Origin: Nanoarchaeota archaeon
GTDB lineage: Archaea > EX4484-52 > LFW-46
NCBI GenBank assembly: GCA_018897155.1
Contig: JAHILE010000017.1
Coordinates: 1-43,582, forward strand
Direction of reading: 5' to 3'
Length of the DNA: 43,582 bases
The position numbers were made by a program, and so were the translations under genes. The notes under the pieces were generated by a model that was not told the DNA's origin, did not search any database, and was given only the letters and a program-made list of their open reading frames with translations. Shown piece by piece: positions 7,603 to 15,852 of the stretch. How positions within the stretch are numbered: position 1 is the stretch's first letter; the number at the start of each line of letters is the position of its first letter.

Positions 7603-8679
7603 TTAAATCAGCAGCATCACCGCGCCTGCGATGATTGGAACTGAGAAGTTGTCATCAACAGGAATTCCAAAAATCTTCAGGTCAAGGGACTCCACGAACA
7701 TCCCGGCAAACGCGCCAATCAGCGCAACCTTTGGCGACACTAAGAAAAGCGCGCCAATAAACGCTGCGACAAATCCGGCAAAAGAGCCTTCAACCGATTT
7801 CTTGCCGTTGTGCGTATGTTTGGTCATTCCAAAAGGCTTTCCGACCAAAGTCGAGAAGCAGTCGCCAAGCGCAAGGATTATTATTGCCGCAGATGCTATT
7901 GTTTTTTCAAAAAGCAGCATTGTGGCAAATGAGCCGATGAGAAAATATATTGTGCCTTTCAAAGGGAATTCCTGCATATCTTTTTTTCGCTCAAAAATCG
8001 CAAGTATCTCGCTTAAGAGAGGCACGTAAATTCCGCTTCTTATCATTGCAGAAAGTAATAAAAGAAAAATAATTAATGTGATGCTAAAATAAAGTGCAAA
8101 AGGTCTTGGCGCAAAAAATACAAACAGTGAAACAGGTACTCCCAGGAGGCCGTGCACTAGTTTGCGCCTTGTTTCAAAGATGTGCTCTTTGCTGAAAAAC
8201 GTATTGAAAATGATTTTTTCGTATATCCTTGCAGCATTACCGATTGCATAGCCGATGAACGCGCCTGCCAAAATGTCGCTTAGATAGTGCACTCCAAGAA
8301 CCATCCTGCTGACGGCAATAAACGCAGCCCATAAATACATAATATTTTTTGCAGAAATCGCGGCCGCACCAAAGCTTGTTGATGAGTGCGTGCTTGGAAA
8401 GCTTGCATCGGTTTCTTTGTCGATAAAAACGAGAGCGTCATTATTGGGCCGTGAGATGTTGAATATCATTTTCAGCGCAGTGCTTACCACAAAAATTATG
8501 CCGAGTGATGCGGTTGTATATATTCCTTTTTTCAGTCCGCCGTTTTTAAGCGCAAGAAGTACTGAAACAAACAGCATCAAATAAATCGATTCACTTACAT
8601 AGTACGCGGCTTTCAAAAGTGCCGGCGAATATCCGTTAAGATACAATGTCAACGGAAGTTCCAAAAGCATAAACATCAT
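7603..8679 (-). CDS. PAP2 phosphatase fused to CTP-dependent lipid-kinase-like domain
   Basis: 358 residues from ATG 8679, all membrane-embedded. Residues about 1-155 are a PAP2 phosphatase with its three motifs: K-x6-RP (KMIFNISRP), FPSTHSS, and SRMVLGVHYLSD. Residues about 170-358 match the dolichol/phytol kinase-CDP-lipid synthase superfamily: RKLVHGLLG, LALGDCFSTLVGKPFG, GKKSVEGSFAG and a late FVESLD. One half would remove phosphate from a polyprenyl (di)phosphate and the other would phosphorylate a polyprenol or related lipid. This combination on one chain is unusual. The convergent antiporter ends 50 bases away. Confidence 0.85.
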   Translation of the reverse strand: MMFMLLELPLTLYLNGYSPALLKAAYYVSESIYLMLFVSVLLALKNGGLKKGIYTTASLGIIFVVSTALKMIFNISRPNNDALVFIDKETDASFPSTHSSTSFGAAAISAKNIMYLWAAFIAVSRMVLGVHYLSDILAGAFIGYAIGNAARIYEKIIFNTFFSKEHIFETRRKLVHGLLGVPVSLFVFFAPRPFALYFSITLIIFLLLLSAMIRSGIYVPLLSEILAIFERKKDMQEFPLKGTIYFLIGSFATMLLFEKTIASAAIIILALGDCFSTLVGKPFGMTKHTHNGKKSVEGSFAGFVAAFIGALFLVSPKVALIGAFAGMFVESLDLKIFGIPVDDNFSVPIIAGAVMLLI

Positions 8680-8711
8680 TTGGCGCAATTCTTTTTAAGG
8701 CTAAGTTATTT

Positions 8712-9203
8712 CTATCTAAAAAAACTTCCTAAAAGCGACATGAAGAATTTCGCCGCAAGCATCACAAAAGCCGCGGAAATAAGGATTCCTGCGCATATGG
8801 CGATAAAAGACCTCTTTTTATCGAGCTTAAGTGCGTTTGCCGTGATAACGCTGATTATTGTTCCAGTTCCGGGAATCGGGACGGCGACAAGAAATATCAG
8901 CGCAAGTTCTTCATATTTTTCAAAAGTTTTCCGGTTTTCTTTGATTTTTTTCTCGATTTTTTTGCCGAGTATGCGACCCATCCAGTTCATGGCTTTTTTG
9001 TTTCCAATTAAAGAGAATAATGCGATTGCTTCAATAATATTTGCTGATGCTGCAACAAGAAATAAGTTAAAATGATCAAGCCCGGCAAATAATCCGTAAA
9101 GTATCGCTATTCGCACCTCTGTCAATGGAAGAAAGCCAAGAATAGCTACAATAATCCACGGATTTGAAATATAGGATATTAAGAACGAAAGCAGTTCTGA
9201 CAT
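8712..9203 (-). CDS. Small multi-drug export family membrane protein (COG2426)
   Basis: 163 residues with four to five membrane helices. Early segment PLTEVRIAILYGL, a charged cytoplasmic loop with KKIEKKIKENRKTFEKY, then the family signature VAVPIPGTGTI and a final membrane pair. This matches the 'putative small multi-drug export' family (Pfam PF06695), whose real substrate is not known. A TATA tract at about 9229-9243 lies upstream, between this gene and the uS2 stop. It is 23 bases upstream of the PAP2-kinase gene on the same strand and may be cotranscribed with it. Confidence 0.85.
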   Translation of the reverse strand: MSELLSFLISYISNPWIIVAILGFLPLTEVRIAILYGLFAGLDHFNLFLVAASANIIEAIALFSLIGNKKAMNWMGRILGKKIEKKIKENRKTFEKYEELALIFLVAVPIPGTGTIISVITANALKLDKKRSFIAICAGILISAAFVMLAAKFFMSLLGSFFR

Positions 9204-9260
9204 TAACCATCCCTTGATAAACTAAGGCGGGATTGTTTATATACATATATAGTAATTAGT

Positions 9261-9938
9261 CTACTCTTCTTCGCCTGCTTCTTCCCCAAATACTTCGCCT
9301 TCAGCTTCAGGAGGCATTTCAAAATCTTCGACAGTGTATTTGAATTCTGCATCGCCCTTTATTGTTCCGCGCAGCTTTAGAATTTCGCGCGTAAGAATCC
9401 AGTACAATAAAGCAACTGATCTGCGGCCCTTGTTATTCAATGGCACAACAAGATCTATAAGATTCGTGCTGCTATATGTATCGCATAGCGCGATTATCGG
9501 GATATTTGCATTGAATGCTTCTTTTACAGCCTGCTTGTCTGCGAAAGGATCTGAAACCAGCATTATCTTTGGCTCGATATATCCTTTCTGGTAAGGATTA
9601 GTAAGAGTCCCGGGCATAAACCTGCTCGGGACCGCCCTTGTGCCGAGGGTCTTTGACATCAATTGAACTGATTTGTGGCCGATTTTCTTTCTGCTGACAA
9701 CAATTATGTCCTCGGGATTGTATCTTGAAAGCATTTTTGCGGCGACTTCTATCTGCTCGTCGATTTTTCTGACATCAATAAATGCAAGGCGGTCGTTTCG
9801 CACTTTGTAGATGTATTTTGACATCGCTTTTGTTCTTTGTGTCATGCCAATATGAATTCCTGCTGAAAGATAATTTTCAAGTGGAACTAGTAGGTCTTGT
9901 CTTTCAATTTGCTGCGTTTCTTCTGTTGCGTCAGTCAT
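9261..9938 (-). CDS. rpsB: Small ribosomal subunit protein uS2
   Basis: 225 residues, archaeal/eukaryotic type. Typical segments: YLSAGIHIGMTQRTKAMSKYIY, DVRKIDEQIEVAAKMLSRY, RFMPGTLTNPYQ, EPKIMLVSDPFADKQAVKEA and NKGRRSVALLYWILTREIL. It ends in an acidic tail, as archaeal homologues often do. The start is set at ATG 9938 because GGAGATGG lies 6 bases upstream; an in-frame extension to 10022 reads like non-coding sequence. The usual ribosomal-protein operon partners (uL13, uS9, enolase) are not adjacent in this window. Confidence 0.96.
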   Translation of the reverse strand: MTDATEETQQIERQDLLVPLENYLSAGIHIGMTQRTKAMSKYIYKVRNDRLAFIDVRKIDEQIEVAAKMLSRYNPEDIIVVSRKKIGHKSVQLMSKTLGTRAVPSRFMPGTLTNPYQKGYIEPKIMLVSDPFADKQAVKEAFNANIPIIALCDTYSSTNLIDLVVPLNNKGRRSVALLYWILTREILKLRGTIKGDAEFKYTVEDFEMPPEAEGEVFGEEAGEEE

Positions 9939-10236
9939 TTTTAGCCATCTCCGTGAATCATAAAAATTTCGCTTTGGGCTAATCATGCCACTTGCGTGGC
10001 AAGCTTTTGAGGATTCCTTCAAAAAGCCTCGAACATAGCACTTAATGGTGTGTGCTAAAGCGAAGTAAGAGAGTTTTCAATCCGCTTATTATGCATTGGA
10101 TTGAAATCATCTCTGATAATAACATACTACATACATCAGTAAGGTTTTTAAAGGTATTGATTTCGGGATTTATAAAGTTTTAATTTTAAATAAAATATGT
10201 TCTTTTAGCTTAATGCAAAAGAATATATTAAACAAT

Positions 10237-10268
10237 CTTGAAAACTTATACATAAAGACGTTTTCAAG
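10237..10268. other. 9-bp inverted repeat in SSB leader
   Basis: CTTGAAAAC at 10237-10245 and GTTTTCAAG at 10260-10268 form a perfect stem with a 14-base loop, followed on the plus strand by CTTTTT. This could be a terminator or an attenuator in the SSB leader. Confidence 0.5.
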
Positions 10269-10402
10269 CTTTTTAATCCAAAGATAATCCTTTCACTTCG
10301 TTCAAGGCTTTTTAGCCCAGAATGAAAGGTAAATGGCTAAAAATGGAGAATGATTAAAAATCATGGCGTTTTTCGCGCCAAGCTTTTTAATCCAAAGATA
10401 AT
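10265..10402 (+). repeat. Pair of 24-base direct repeats upstream of SSB gene
   Basis: A 24-base segment starting CAAGCTTTTTAATCC occurs at 10265-10288 and again, identical, at 10379-10402. The second copy abuts the ribosome-binding segment of the SSB gene. Confidence 0.9.
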
Positions 10403-10419
10403 GGAGAATGATTAAAAAT
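10343..10419 (+). repeat. Duplicated ribosome-binding segment of SSB gene
   Basis: The 19-base segment ATGGAGAATGATTAAAAAT, which holds the GGAG and reaches into the SSB start codon, is present at 10343-10361 and 10401-10419. The upstream copy is not followed by a usable frame, so it looks like a decoy or a remnant of tandem duplication. Confidence 0.85.
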
Positions 10420-10711
10420 GGTAGACAAGATTAGCGATTTAACAGCAGATTCTAAGGAAATCGAAGTCGAAGCGACTGTTATTGAAGTTCAGGACCCGCG
10501 AACAGTCAACACGCGATTCGGGCCAAAGCAGGTTGCTACGGCAGTTCTTGAAGACGACAGCGGAAGGATGAATCTTAGCGTATGGGAAGATCAGATAAAG
10601 ACTCTTAAGGAAGCAAAAAAAATCAAGCTCTCCGGCGGATATATAACGGTCTGGAACAAGAACATGCAATTAAATGTCGGCAGGGGCGGAAAAATTGAAG
10701 TTGTGGAGTAA
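10418..10711 (+). CDS. OB-fold single-strand DNA-binding protein (archaeal SSB/SOSS-B type)
   Basis: 97 residues forming one OB fold with no zinc finger or acidic tail: VEATVIEVQDPRTVNTRFGPKQ, AVLEDDSGRMNLSVWEDQI, then GGYITVWNKNMQLNVGRGGKIEVVE. The LNVGR...GKIEVVE ending is typical of crenarchaeal-type SSB and human SOSS-B relatives. It should bind single-stranded DNA (possibly RNA) in replication and repair. GGAG 11 bases upstream sets the start. The long leader carries two sets of direct repeats and hairpins. Confidence 0.88.
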   Translation: MVDKISDLTADSKEIEVEATVIEVQDPRTVNTRFGPKQVATAVLEDDSGRMNLSVWEDQIKTLKEAKKIKLSGGYITVWNKNMQLNVGRGGKIEVVE

Positions 10712-10800
10712 CGTTCTTAACGTACTTTGCAAATTGGAGCCGTATTTAATTTTCCATAGTGTTCCGAACGGTCACAAGACGGATTTAAATTTATTTTCGA

Positions 10801-11649
10801 ATGATTCCAAGTAGTGATTTAATGGATATTTTCAAGCATAAAAAACTCTCCAATGCCGAATTAAATAAGAAAGCAGATTTCCTTAATTATGTTCTAAATA
10901 ATGCCGGCATAAACTTCCGAGATGGCGGCACAATAACTACATATAATATTCGAGAAGTTTTTGGTTATCCTGTTGATGGATGTTGTCAGGAAAGCCCGAT
11001 TATACGGCGCGCATATGATAATAATCTTCTCATAGTTGTTGAAAAACCCATTGAGAATACACTATTGAGTGGAACGCGTATTGGACTTCGAAACAGGACA
11101 GTAACCGCAAACCCGTTCCCGAACATACCGGCAAAATTGCTGGAATACGGAAATGACTATACAAATCTTAGGGCGTCCTCGCCGCAGGAAAGAAGTATAA
11201 CTGTGCAGAAACTTATTGAAGAAGCGCTTAAAGATACAATATCTCTTAAAGAAAGAATTTCTTTTCTGGAGACGAATGCTAACGTTATGTATGACGAAAT
11301 TCTTTCTCAATCGAGCGCCAATACAATTGAATTAAGGCAGGCCGGCGGATTTACTATCATTCCACTGGGAAAAGAACCCATTCAAAAAGACATCGAGCAA
11401 ATCGAAAAAGCTAAAAAGATAGTTGATGGATATAGTCCCGAGAAGCTGGAGTCTGTTTTGGATGAGCTTAAACAAGTAAAATTAGCAGATAAGTTTTATA
11501 GAGGAAAACCACCGCTTAAGCAAAATGAGTTGATGTTGAAAGAAGGTGAAGAAGGAGTTATAAAGGATATTTACGCAAAAGTTATTCATTCAAGCCCTTT
11601 GACCAAAGAAGATGTTAGAGAATATGGGAAACTTTTGGGAAATCGCTGA
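10801..11649 (+). CDS. Unknown protein, 282 aa
   Basis: Soluble, mixed composition, with no domain I recognise. Residues about 110-180 are helical with coiled-coil-like stretches (QKLIEEALKDTISLKERISF), and residues 190-235 are Lys/Glu-rich (KDIEQIEKAKKIVDGYSPEK). A pair of adjacent Cys (GCCQES) lies near residue 60. The promoter TTTAAATTTA is centred near 10789; the start could be ATG 10801 or ATG 10822. It stands alone, with about 90 bases before it and 194 after it. Confidence 0.65.
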   Translation: MIPSSDLMDIFKHKKLSNAELNKKADFLNYVLNNAGINFRDGGTITTYNIREVFGYPVDGCCQESPIIRRAYDNNLLIVVEKPIENTLLSGTRIGLRNRTVTANPFPNIPAKLLEYGNDYTNLRASSPQERSITVQKLIEEALKDTISLKERISFLETNANVMYDEILSQSSANTIELRQAGGFTIIPLGKEPIQKDIEQIEKAKKIVDGYSPEKLESVLDELKQVKLADKFYRGKPPLKQNELMLKEGEEGVIKDIYAKVIHSSPLTKEDVREYGKLLGNR

Positions 11650-11843
11650 GATTTTAGATGGATGACTTTTCCATCGCGTTTTACTGTCTTTGTTCTATGG
11701 TGTTTTGAGATATGCTAATGTACTTTGCTGTTCGCTACGAAATTATTCGGTATATGCCCGCAGCCGTTTGTTGCGGAACACTTCAGCATATGCCATCAGC
11801 CTTGATAATATCTATATTATATTAAAACGCCAATAATACTACT

Positions 11844-13241
11844 ATGTCTCAGGCTAGTTCATCGTTAGCATCCTTTTTCACTCCGCGCACCATTGCCGTT
11901 GTCGGCGCGTCTCCTGATGAAAAAAAGCTCGGCGGCATAATTTTTAAGAACTTGATGCATGGCGCTGCGCGCGGAAATCTCTATCCTATAAATATCCATG
12001 AGAAAAAAATCCACGGCATAAAATGCTTTGTTTCAATAGAAAAATTGCCTGTTTCTCCAGACCTTGCAGTTATTGCTGTGCATGCGTCAGATGTCGGAGG
12101 CGTTCTTCGCCAGTGCGTAAAAAAGAAAGTGAAAGCAGTTGTCGTGATTTCTGCCGGTTTTCGCGAAACCGGAGTTAACGGCGCAATAAGGGAGCAGGAG
12201 CTTAAAGAAATAATCAAAGGCTCTAGCACAAGAATTATCGGCCCGAACTGCATGGGAGTCTATGATGCGCACTCAAAACTGAATATGCTTTTTGTCTCAC
12301 CTGTTAAATTCAGCACACCTGTTGCCGGAGACATCTCAATAATTTCTCAAAGCGGAGCTGTAGGAACCGCAATACTTGATTATATGGCATCCCGCGGCAT
12401 TGGCGTCTCGAAATTTGTGAGCTATGGAAATCGCGCGGATGTTGACGAGTCGGAGCTTTTGCAATATCTCCTGGCAGACTCTAAAACAAAGGCGATATTG
12501 TGCTATGTCGAAGGGCTAAAAGACGGCAGAAGATTTTACGAAATTCTGAAAAAATCAAAATCAAGCTCAAACTCGAAAATTAGAAAGCCCGTCATAATCC
12601 TGAAAGCGGGAAAACACGAAGGCAGCGCAAAAGCCGCAGTGTCGCATACCGGAAGCCTTACTGGAAATTACCGCGTGTTTGGCGCAGCAATGAAACAGGC
12701 CGGCGCGATATGCGCAAAAACAATCGAAGAGCTTACCGATTTTGGAAAGGCCGCGGCTTACGAAACAAAGGCAGATAAAAAAGAGCATCCGCGCATTGCG
12801 ATAGTAACAAATGGCGGCGGCTTTGGCGTGATGTGCGCGGATATGTGCTTAAGCCACGGAATGCAGCTTGCGGAATTTAGTGATGCGACAAGGCACAAAG
12901 TAAAGTCAGTGATGCCGGATTTTTCCGAGATAAATAATCCGCTTGACCTAATCGGCGATGCCGCAAGCGAGCGCTTTGAGGCGGCGCTTGACGCAGTGAT
13001 AAAAGATGAAAATGTCGATGGAATTGCTGTTTTTGTATGGCATCTCGGAATATCCCTTGATGATTATATCGCAAATGCCATAATTTCCGCAAAAAGGAGG
13101 ACGCAAAAGCCGTTTGTTGCCGGAGCATTCGGCGGAAAATATGCGGCAGCGGTATTAAAATATCTTGAGAGCCAAAAGATACCTGCGTATCCTACGCCGA
13201 GAAGGGCTTTGAAAGCTCTTGAAGTTTTGGCGAAAAAATAA
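11844..13241 (+). CDS. acdA: ADP-forming acetate-CoA ligase, alpha subunit
   Basis: 465 residues. Domain order: CoA-binding Rossmann domain (FFTPRTIAVVGASPDEKKLG), a second Rossmann-like domain (GPNCMGVYDAHSKLNM, ISQSGAVGTAILDY), then a ligase-CoA domain. The phospho-histidine motif KAAVSHTGSL lies at about residue 272. The family makes acetate (or other acids), ATP and CoA from acyl-CoA, ADP and Pi, the archaeal route for substrate-level ATP. The ATP-grasp beta subunit is absent from the protein and from the window, so it must be encoded elsewhere. TATA-like CTATATTATATT is about 30 bases upstream. Confidence 0.93.
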   Translation: MSQASSSLASFFTPRTIAVVGASPDEKKLGGIIFKNLMHGAARGNLYPINIHEKKIHGIKCFVSIEKLPVSPDLAVIAVHASDVGGVLRQCVKKKVKAVVVISAGFRETGVNGAIREQELKEIIKGSSTRIIGPNCMGVYDAHSKLNMLFVSPVKFSTPVAGDISIISQSGAVGTAILDYMASRGIGVSKFVSYGNRADVDESELLQYLLADSKTKAILCYVEGLKDGRRFYEILKKSKSSSNSKIRKPVIILKAGKHEGSAKAAVSHTGSLTGNYRVFGAAMKQAGAICAKTIEELTDFGKAAAYETKADKKEHPRIAIVTNGGGFGVMCADMCLSHGMQLAEFSDATRHKVKSVMPDFSEINNPLDLIGDAASERFEAALDAVIKDENVDGIAVFVWHLGISLDDYIANAIISAKRRTQKPFVAGAFGGKYAAAVLKYLESQKIPAYPTPRRALKALEVLAKK

Positions 13242-13294
13242 TCTTAAATGGCACTTTGAAAACTTATTTTTGAAAAAAATATCTGGTTGATAGT

Positions 13295-13933
13295 ATGTCT
13301 GTCCGAAGAATAAATGAATCTGTCAAAATCATTTCATCAGGCGGCTTCGAGCCTAATCTGTACATAATAAACAATGAGCTTTTGATAGATGCAGGCACCG
13401 GTTTTCATCCGAAAATCCTTGTGCGCGAGCTTCACGAACTCGATTTGTTTCTTGAGGATATCAAGCGTGTCATTCTGACCCACGCGCATTTCGACCATAC
13501 TGGCGGAACGTATTTATTCAAGGCGGCAAAGCTTGGCGCGCATCGGGACGAAGCCAAAATAATTGAGACTGGCGACAGCATCGCATCGCTTGCGACTTTG
13601 TTTTCAGCAACTCTCAAAAAGAAAAATGTCGATTTCAAGCTTGATGACGGCGATCTGATAAAATCAGGCGACTTAAAGCTGAAAGTAATACACACACCAG
13701 GCCACACAAAAGGAAGCATCTGCCTGTACGACGAAAAGAACAAGATTCTTTTTTCAGGCGATACGGTTTTTGCCGGAAGCTTCGGAAGGGTGGATTTTCC
13801 CGGGAGCAGTTCGCGCGAAATGAAACAAACTCTGGAAAAGCTCTCAAAGTTAGAAATCGACAAAATACTTCCGGGACACGGCGAAATTGTTTGGGGCTCG
13901 GGGAATGAAGTGATTAAAAGGCTTCTGCATTAG
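13295..13933 (+). CDS. Metallo-beta-lactamase-fold hydrolase (glyoxalase II-like)
   Basis: 212 residues. Metal motifs: THAHFDHTGG (HxHxDH) at about 61-70, HTPGHTKGSI near 131, SGDTVF near 153, and PGHGE near 196. These are the two-metal ligands of hydrolytic MBL enzymes such as glyoxalase II and small RNase/lactonase relatives. It lacks the C-terminal extension of true glyoxalase II, so the substrate is open. ATG 13295 has no convincing Shine-Dalgarno sequence. It lies 53 bases after acdA on the same strand. Confidence 0.88.
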   Translation: MSVRRINESVKIISSGGFEPNLYIINNELLIDAGTGFHPKILVRELHELDLFLEDIKRVILTHAHFDHTGGTYLFKAAKLGAHRDEAKIIETGDSIASLATLFSATLKKKNVDFKLDDGDLIKSGDLKLKVIHTPGHTKGSICLYDEKNKILFSGDTVFAGSFGRVDFPGSSSREMKQTLEKLSKLEIDKILPGHGEIVWGSGNEVIKRLLH

Positions 13934-14043
13934 GTTTTTGAAATGCGGAAAAGAATCAGTACTTGATAATGATTTGTATCGGCAATGCTAAGAGCAATGT
14001 TTTATATACTATGAGACAATATAAGAAGACGGGGGGGTTATCG

Positions 14044-15852
14044 ATGGTTAATGAACGGATTACTGAAGATTTTTTCAGAGATAATGTAAAAAAAGATGAC
14101 TTTTATAAAAAAGGTAAAATTATTCTTGAAGAACAATCCTCTAAAAATATCAAAATCGATAAACTTTTAAAAAACGCTTCAAAAAATGGAATTGGTGGCG
14201 GTCGCCCTGAATTTGTAATTCAATTTAAAGAAAATCCTGATTTAATACTTATTGTAGAATGTAAATCAAATGTTTTATTTCATGAATCTAAAGAAGGAAC
14301 AAAATATAAAGAGTATGCAGTAGATGGCGTGTTATTATATTCATCATTTTTGTCTAAAGAATACGACGTGATTTCTATTGCAATAAGTGGTGAAGAAAAA
14401 AATAATTTAAGAATATCTCATTTTTTGCAATTAAGAGGCACTGTAGAAGCTCATAAGATATTCGAAGAAGACAAATTATTATCATTGACAGATTATTTGA
14501 ATGGATACAAAACAGATGAAAAGAAATTTAATCAAGATTATCAAGAATTATTAAAATATTCTAAAATTCTTAATGATAAATTGCATTCAATAAAAATCCC
14601 GGAATCGCAAAGAAGTCTTTTAATTAGTGGTGTTCTTATTGCTTTAACAGATAAAGCATTTCGCAATGCATACAAATTTCAGAAACCCAAAGAATTATCT
14701 GAAAATTTAATTAATACAATTAAAAATAAATTGACCAATGTTCAAAATGAACACATAAATGAAATTATTACTACTTACAGTTTTATTAAAACGCATACAA
14801 TCATTTCTAAAGAAGAAAATAAATTAAGAGACATAATAACCGAGATAGATGAAAAAATAAATAATTTTATGAAAACATATAAATATTATGATGTTCTAGG
14901 ACAATTTTATATTGAGTTTTTAAGATATGCTAATAATGATAAAGGATTAGGAATTGTTTTAACTCCGCCGCACATAACTGAACTTTTCTCAGAAATAGCC
15001 AATGTGAATAAGGATAGCATAGTTTTAGATAATTGCACAGGAACTGGCGGTTTTTTAATTTCTGCAATGAGAAAAATGATTAAAGATGCAGGAAATGATG
15101 GTAAAAAAGAAGAAAAAATTAAACACGAACAACTTGTTGGAATTGAATTTCAACATGAGATATTTGCGTTAGTTTGCTCTAATATGTATATTCATGGAGA
15201 TGGTAGGAGTAATTTAATAAAAGGTTCTTGTTTTGATGAAAAAATAATAAAGCATGTTAAAGAATTTAAACCAAATGTAGGATTTTTAAATCCTCCTTAC
15301 AAGTCTACAAAAACAGATCCAGAAGAATTAGAATTTGTTTTAAACAATTTATCCGTGCTTCAAAAAGGTTCATTATGCATTGCTATTATTCCCATGAGTT
15401 GTGCTTTAGCTCAAAGCGGAATTGGATTAACATTAAAAGAAAAATTATTAAGAGAACATACATTAGAAGCTGTTTTTTCTATGCCTACAGAACTATTTCA
15501 TAATTCGGATGTGGGTGTAAATACTTGTGTAATGGTTTTCAGAACAAAAGAAAATCATCCAGCGAATTATAAAACTTATTTCGGATATTGGAAAGACGAT
15601 GGGTTTATCAAAAGAAAATCCGGAAGGGATGATTATAAAAATAAATGGAGCGAAATAAAAAAATATTGGTTGGAAAATTATAGAAATAAAGAAGAAATTG
15701 AAGGGTTTAGTGTTAAAAAATATGTGGCAGCCAATGATGAATGGTGTGTAGAAGCATATATGGAAACAGATTATTCTAAATTAAATGAAAAAGATTTTGA
15801 AAAAACATTAAAAGATTTTGTCGCTTTTAAATTTTTAAACAGGGGGATTTAA
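14044..15852 (+). CDS. BcgI-like fused nuclease-methyltransferase (R-M subunit A)
   Basis: 602 residues from ATG 14044. The N-terminal 100 residues carry a PD-(D/E)XK-type site: P55-E56 in GRPEFVIQF, then E72-C-K74 in LILIVECKSN. An N6-adenine methyltransferase follows, with LTPPHITELF (about 306-315), SAM motif DNCTGTGGF (about 329-337) and catalytic NPPY (416-419). Nuclease plus methylase on one chain, followed by a specificity subunit, is the plan of type IIB/BcgI-like enzymes, which both cut and methylate. The TATA box at 14001-14008 puts transcript start near a run of seven G at 14031-14037. Far more AT-rich than neighbours: likely acquired. Confidence 0.88.
   Translation: MVNERITEDFFRDNVKKDDFYKKGKIILEEQSSKNIKIDKLLKNASKNGIGGGRPEFVIQFKENPDLILIVECKSNVLFHESKEGTKYKEYAVDGVLLYSSFLSKEYDVISIAISGEEKNNLRISHFLQLRGTVEAHKIFEEDKLLSLTDYLNGYKTDEKKFNQDYQELLKYSKILNDKLHSIKIPESQRSLLISGVLIALTDKAFRNAYKFQKPKELSENLINTIKNKLTNVQNEHINEIITTYSFIKTHTIISKEENKLRDIITEIDEKINNFMKTYKYYDVLGQFYIEFLRYANNDKGLGIVLTPPHITELFSEIANVNKDSIVLDNCTGTGGFLISAMRKMIKDAGNDGKKEEKIKHEQLVGIEFQHEIFALVCSNMYIHGDGRSNLIKGSCFDEKIIKHVKEFKPNVGFLNPPYKSTKTDPEELEFVLNNLSVLQKGSLCIAIIPMSCALAQSGIGLTLKEKLLREHTLEAVFSMPTELFHNSDVGVNTCVMVFRTKENHPANYKTYFGYWKDDGFIKRKSGRDDYKNKWSEIKKYWLENYRNKEEIEGFSVKKYVAANDEWCVEAYMETDYSKLNEKDFEKTLKDFVAFKFLNRGI

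Larger units (their letters stand above)
9939..10417. promoter_or_regulatory. 479-bp structured intergenic region between uS2 and SSB
   Basis: No gene is seen. It holds a TTTATAAA at about 10171-10178 that reads as a TATA box on both strands, predicting leaders of roughly 200 bases for both divergent genes. It also holds several stem-loops: 10075-10083 with 10098-10106 (9 bp), 10237-10245 with 10260-10268 (9 bp), and a nested hairpin at about 10288-10328 (CCTTTCA...TGAAAGG with GGCTTTTTAGCC inside). Two direct repeats are listed separately. Long structured leaders in front of a ribosomal protein and an SSB would fit feedback control. Confidence 0.5.

Noticed and set aside
9939-10022. N-terminal extension of uS2
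   Set aside because: In-frame codons continue to 10022, but GGAGATGG 6 bases before ATG 9938 and the family's usual length fix the start at 9938.
13963-14043. 27-codon extension of the R-M A subunit
   Set aside because: The TATA box at 14001-14008 lies inside it and predicts a transcript start near 14031, so translation must begin at 14044.
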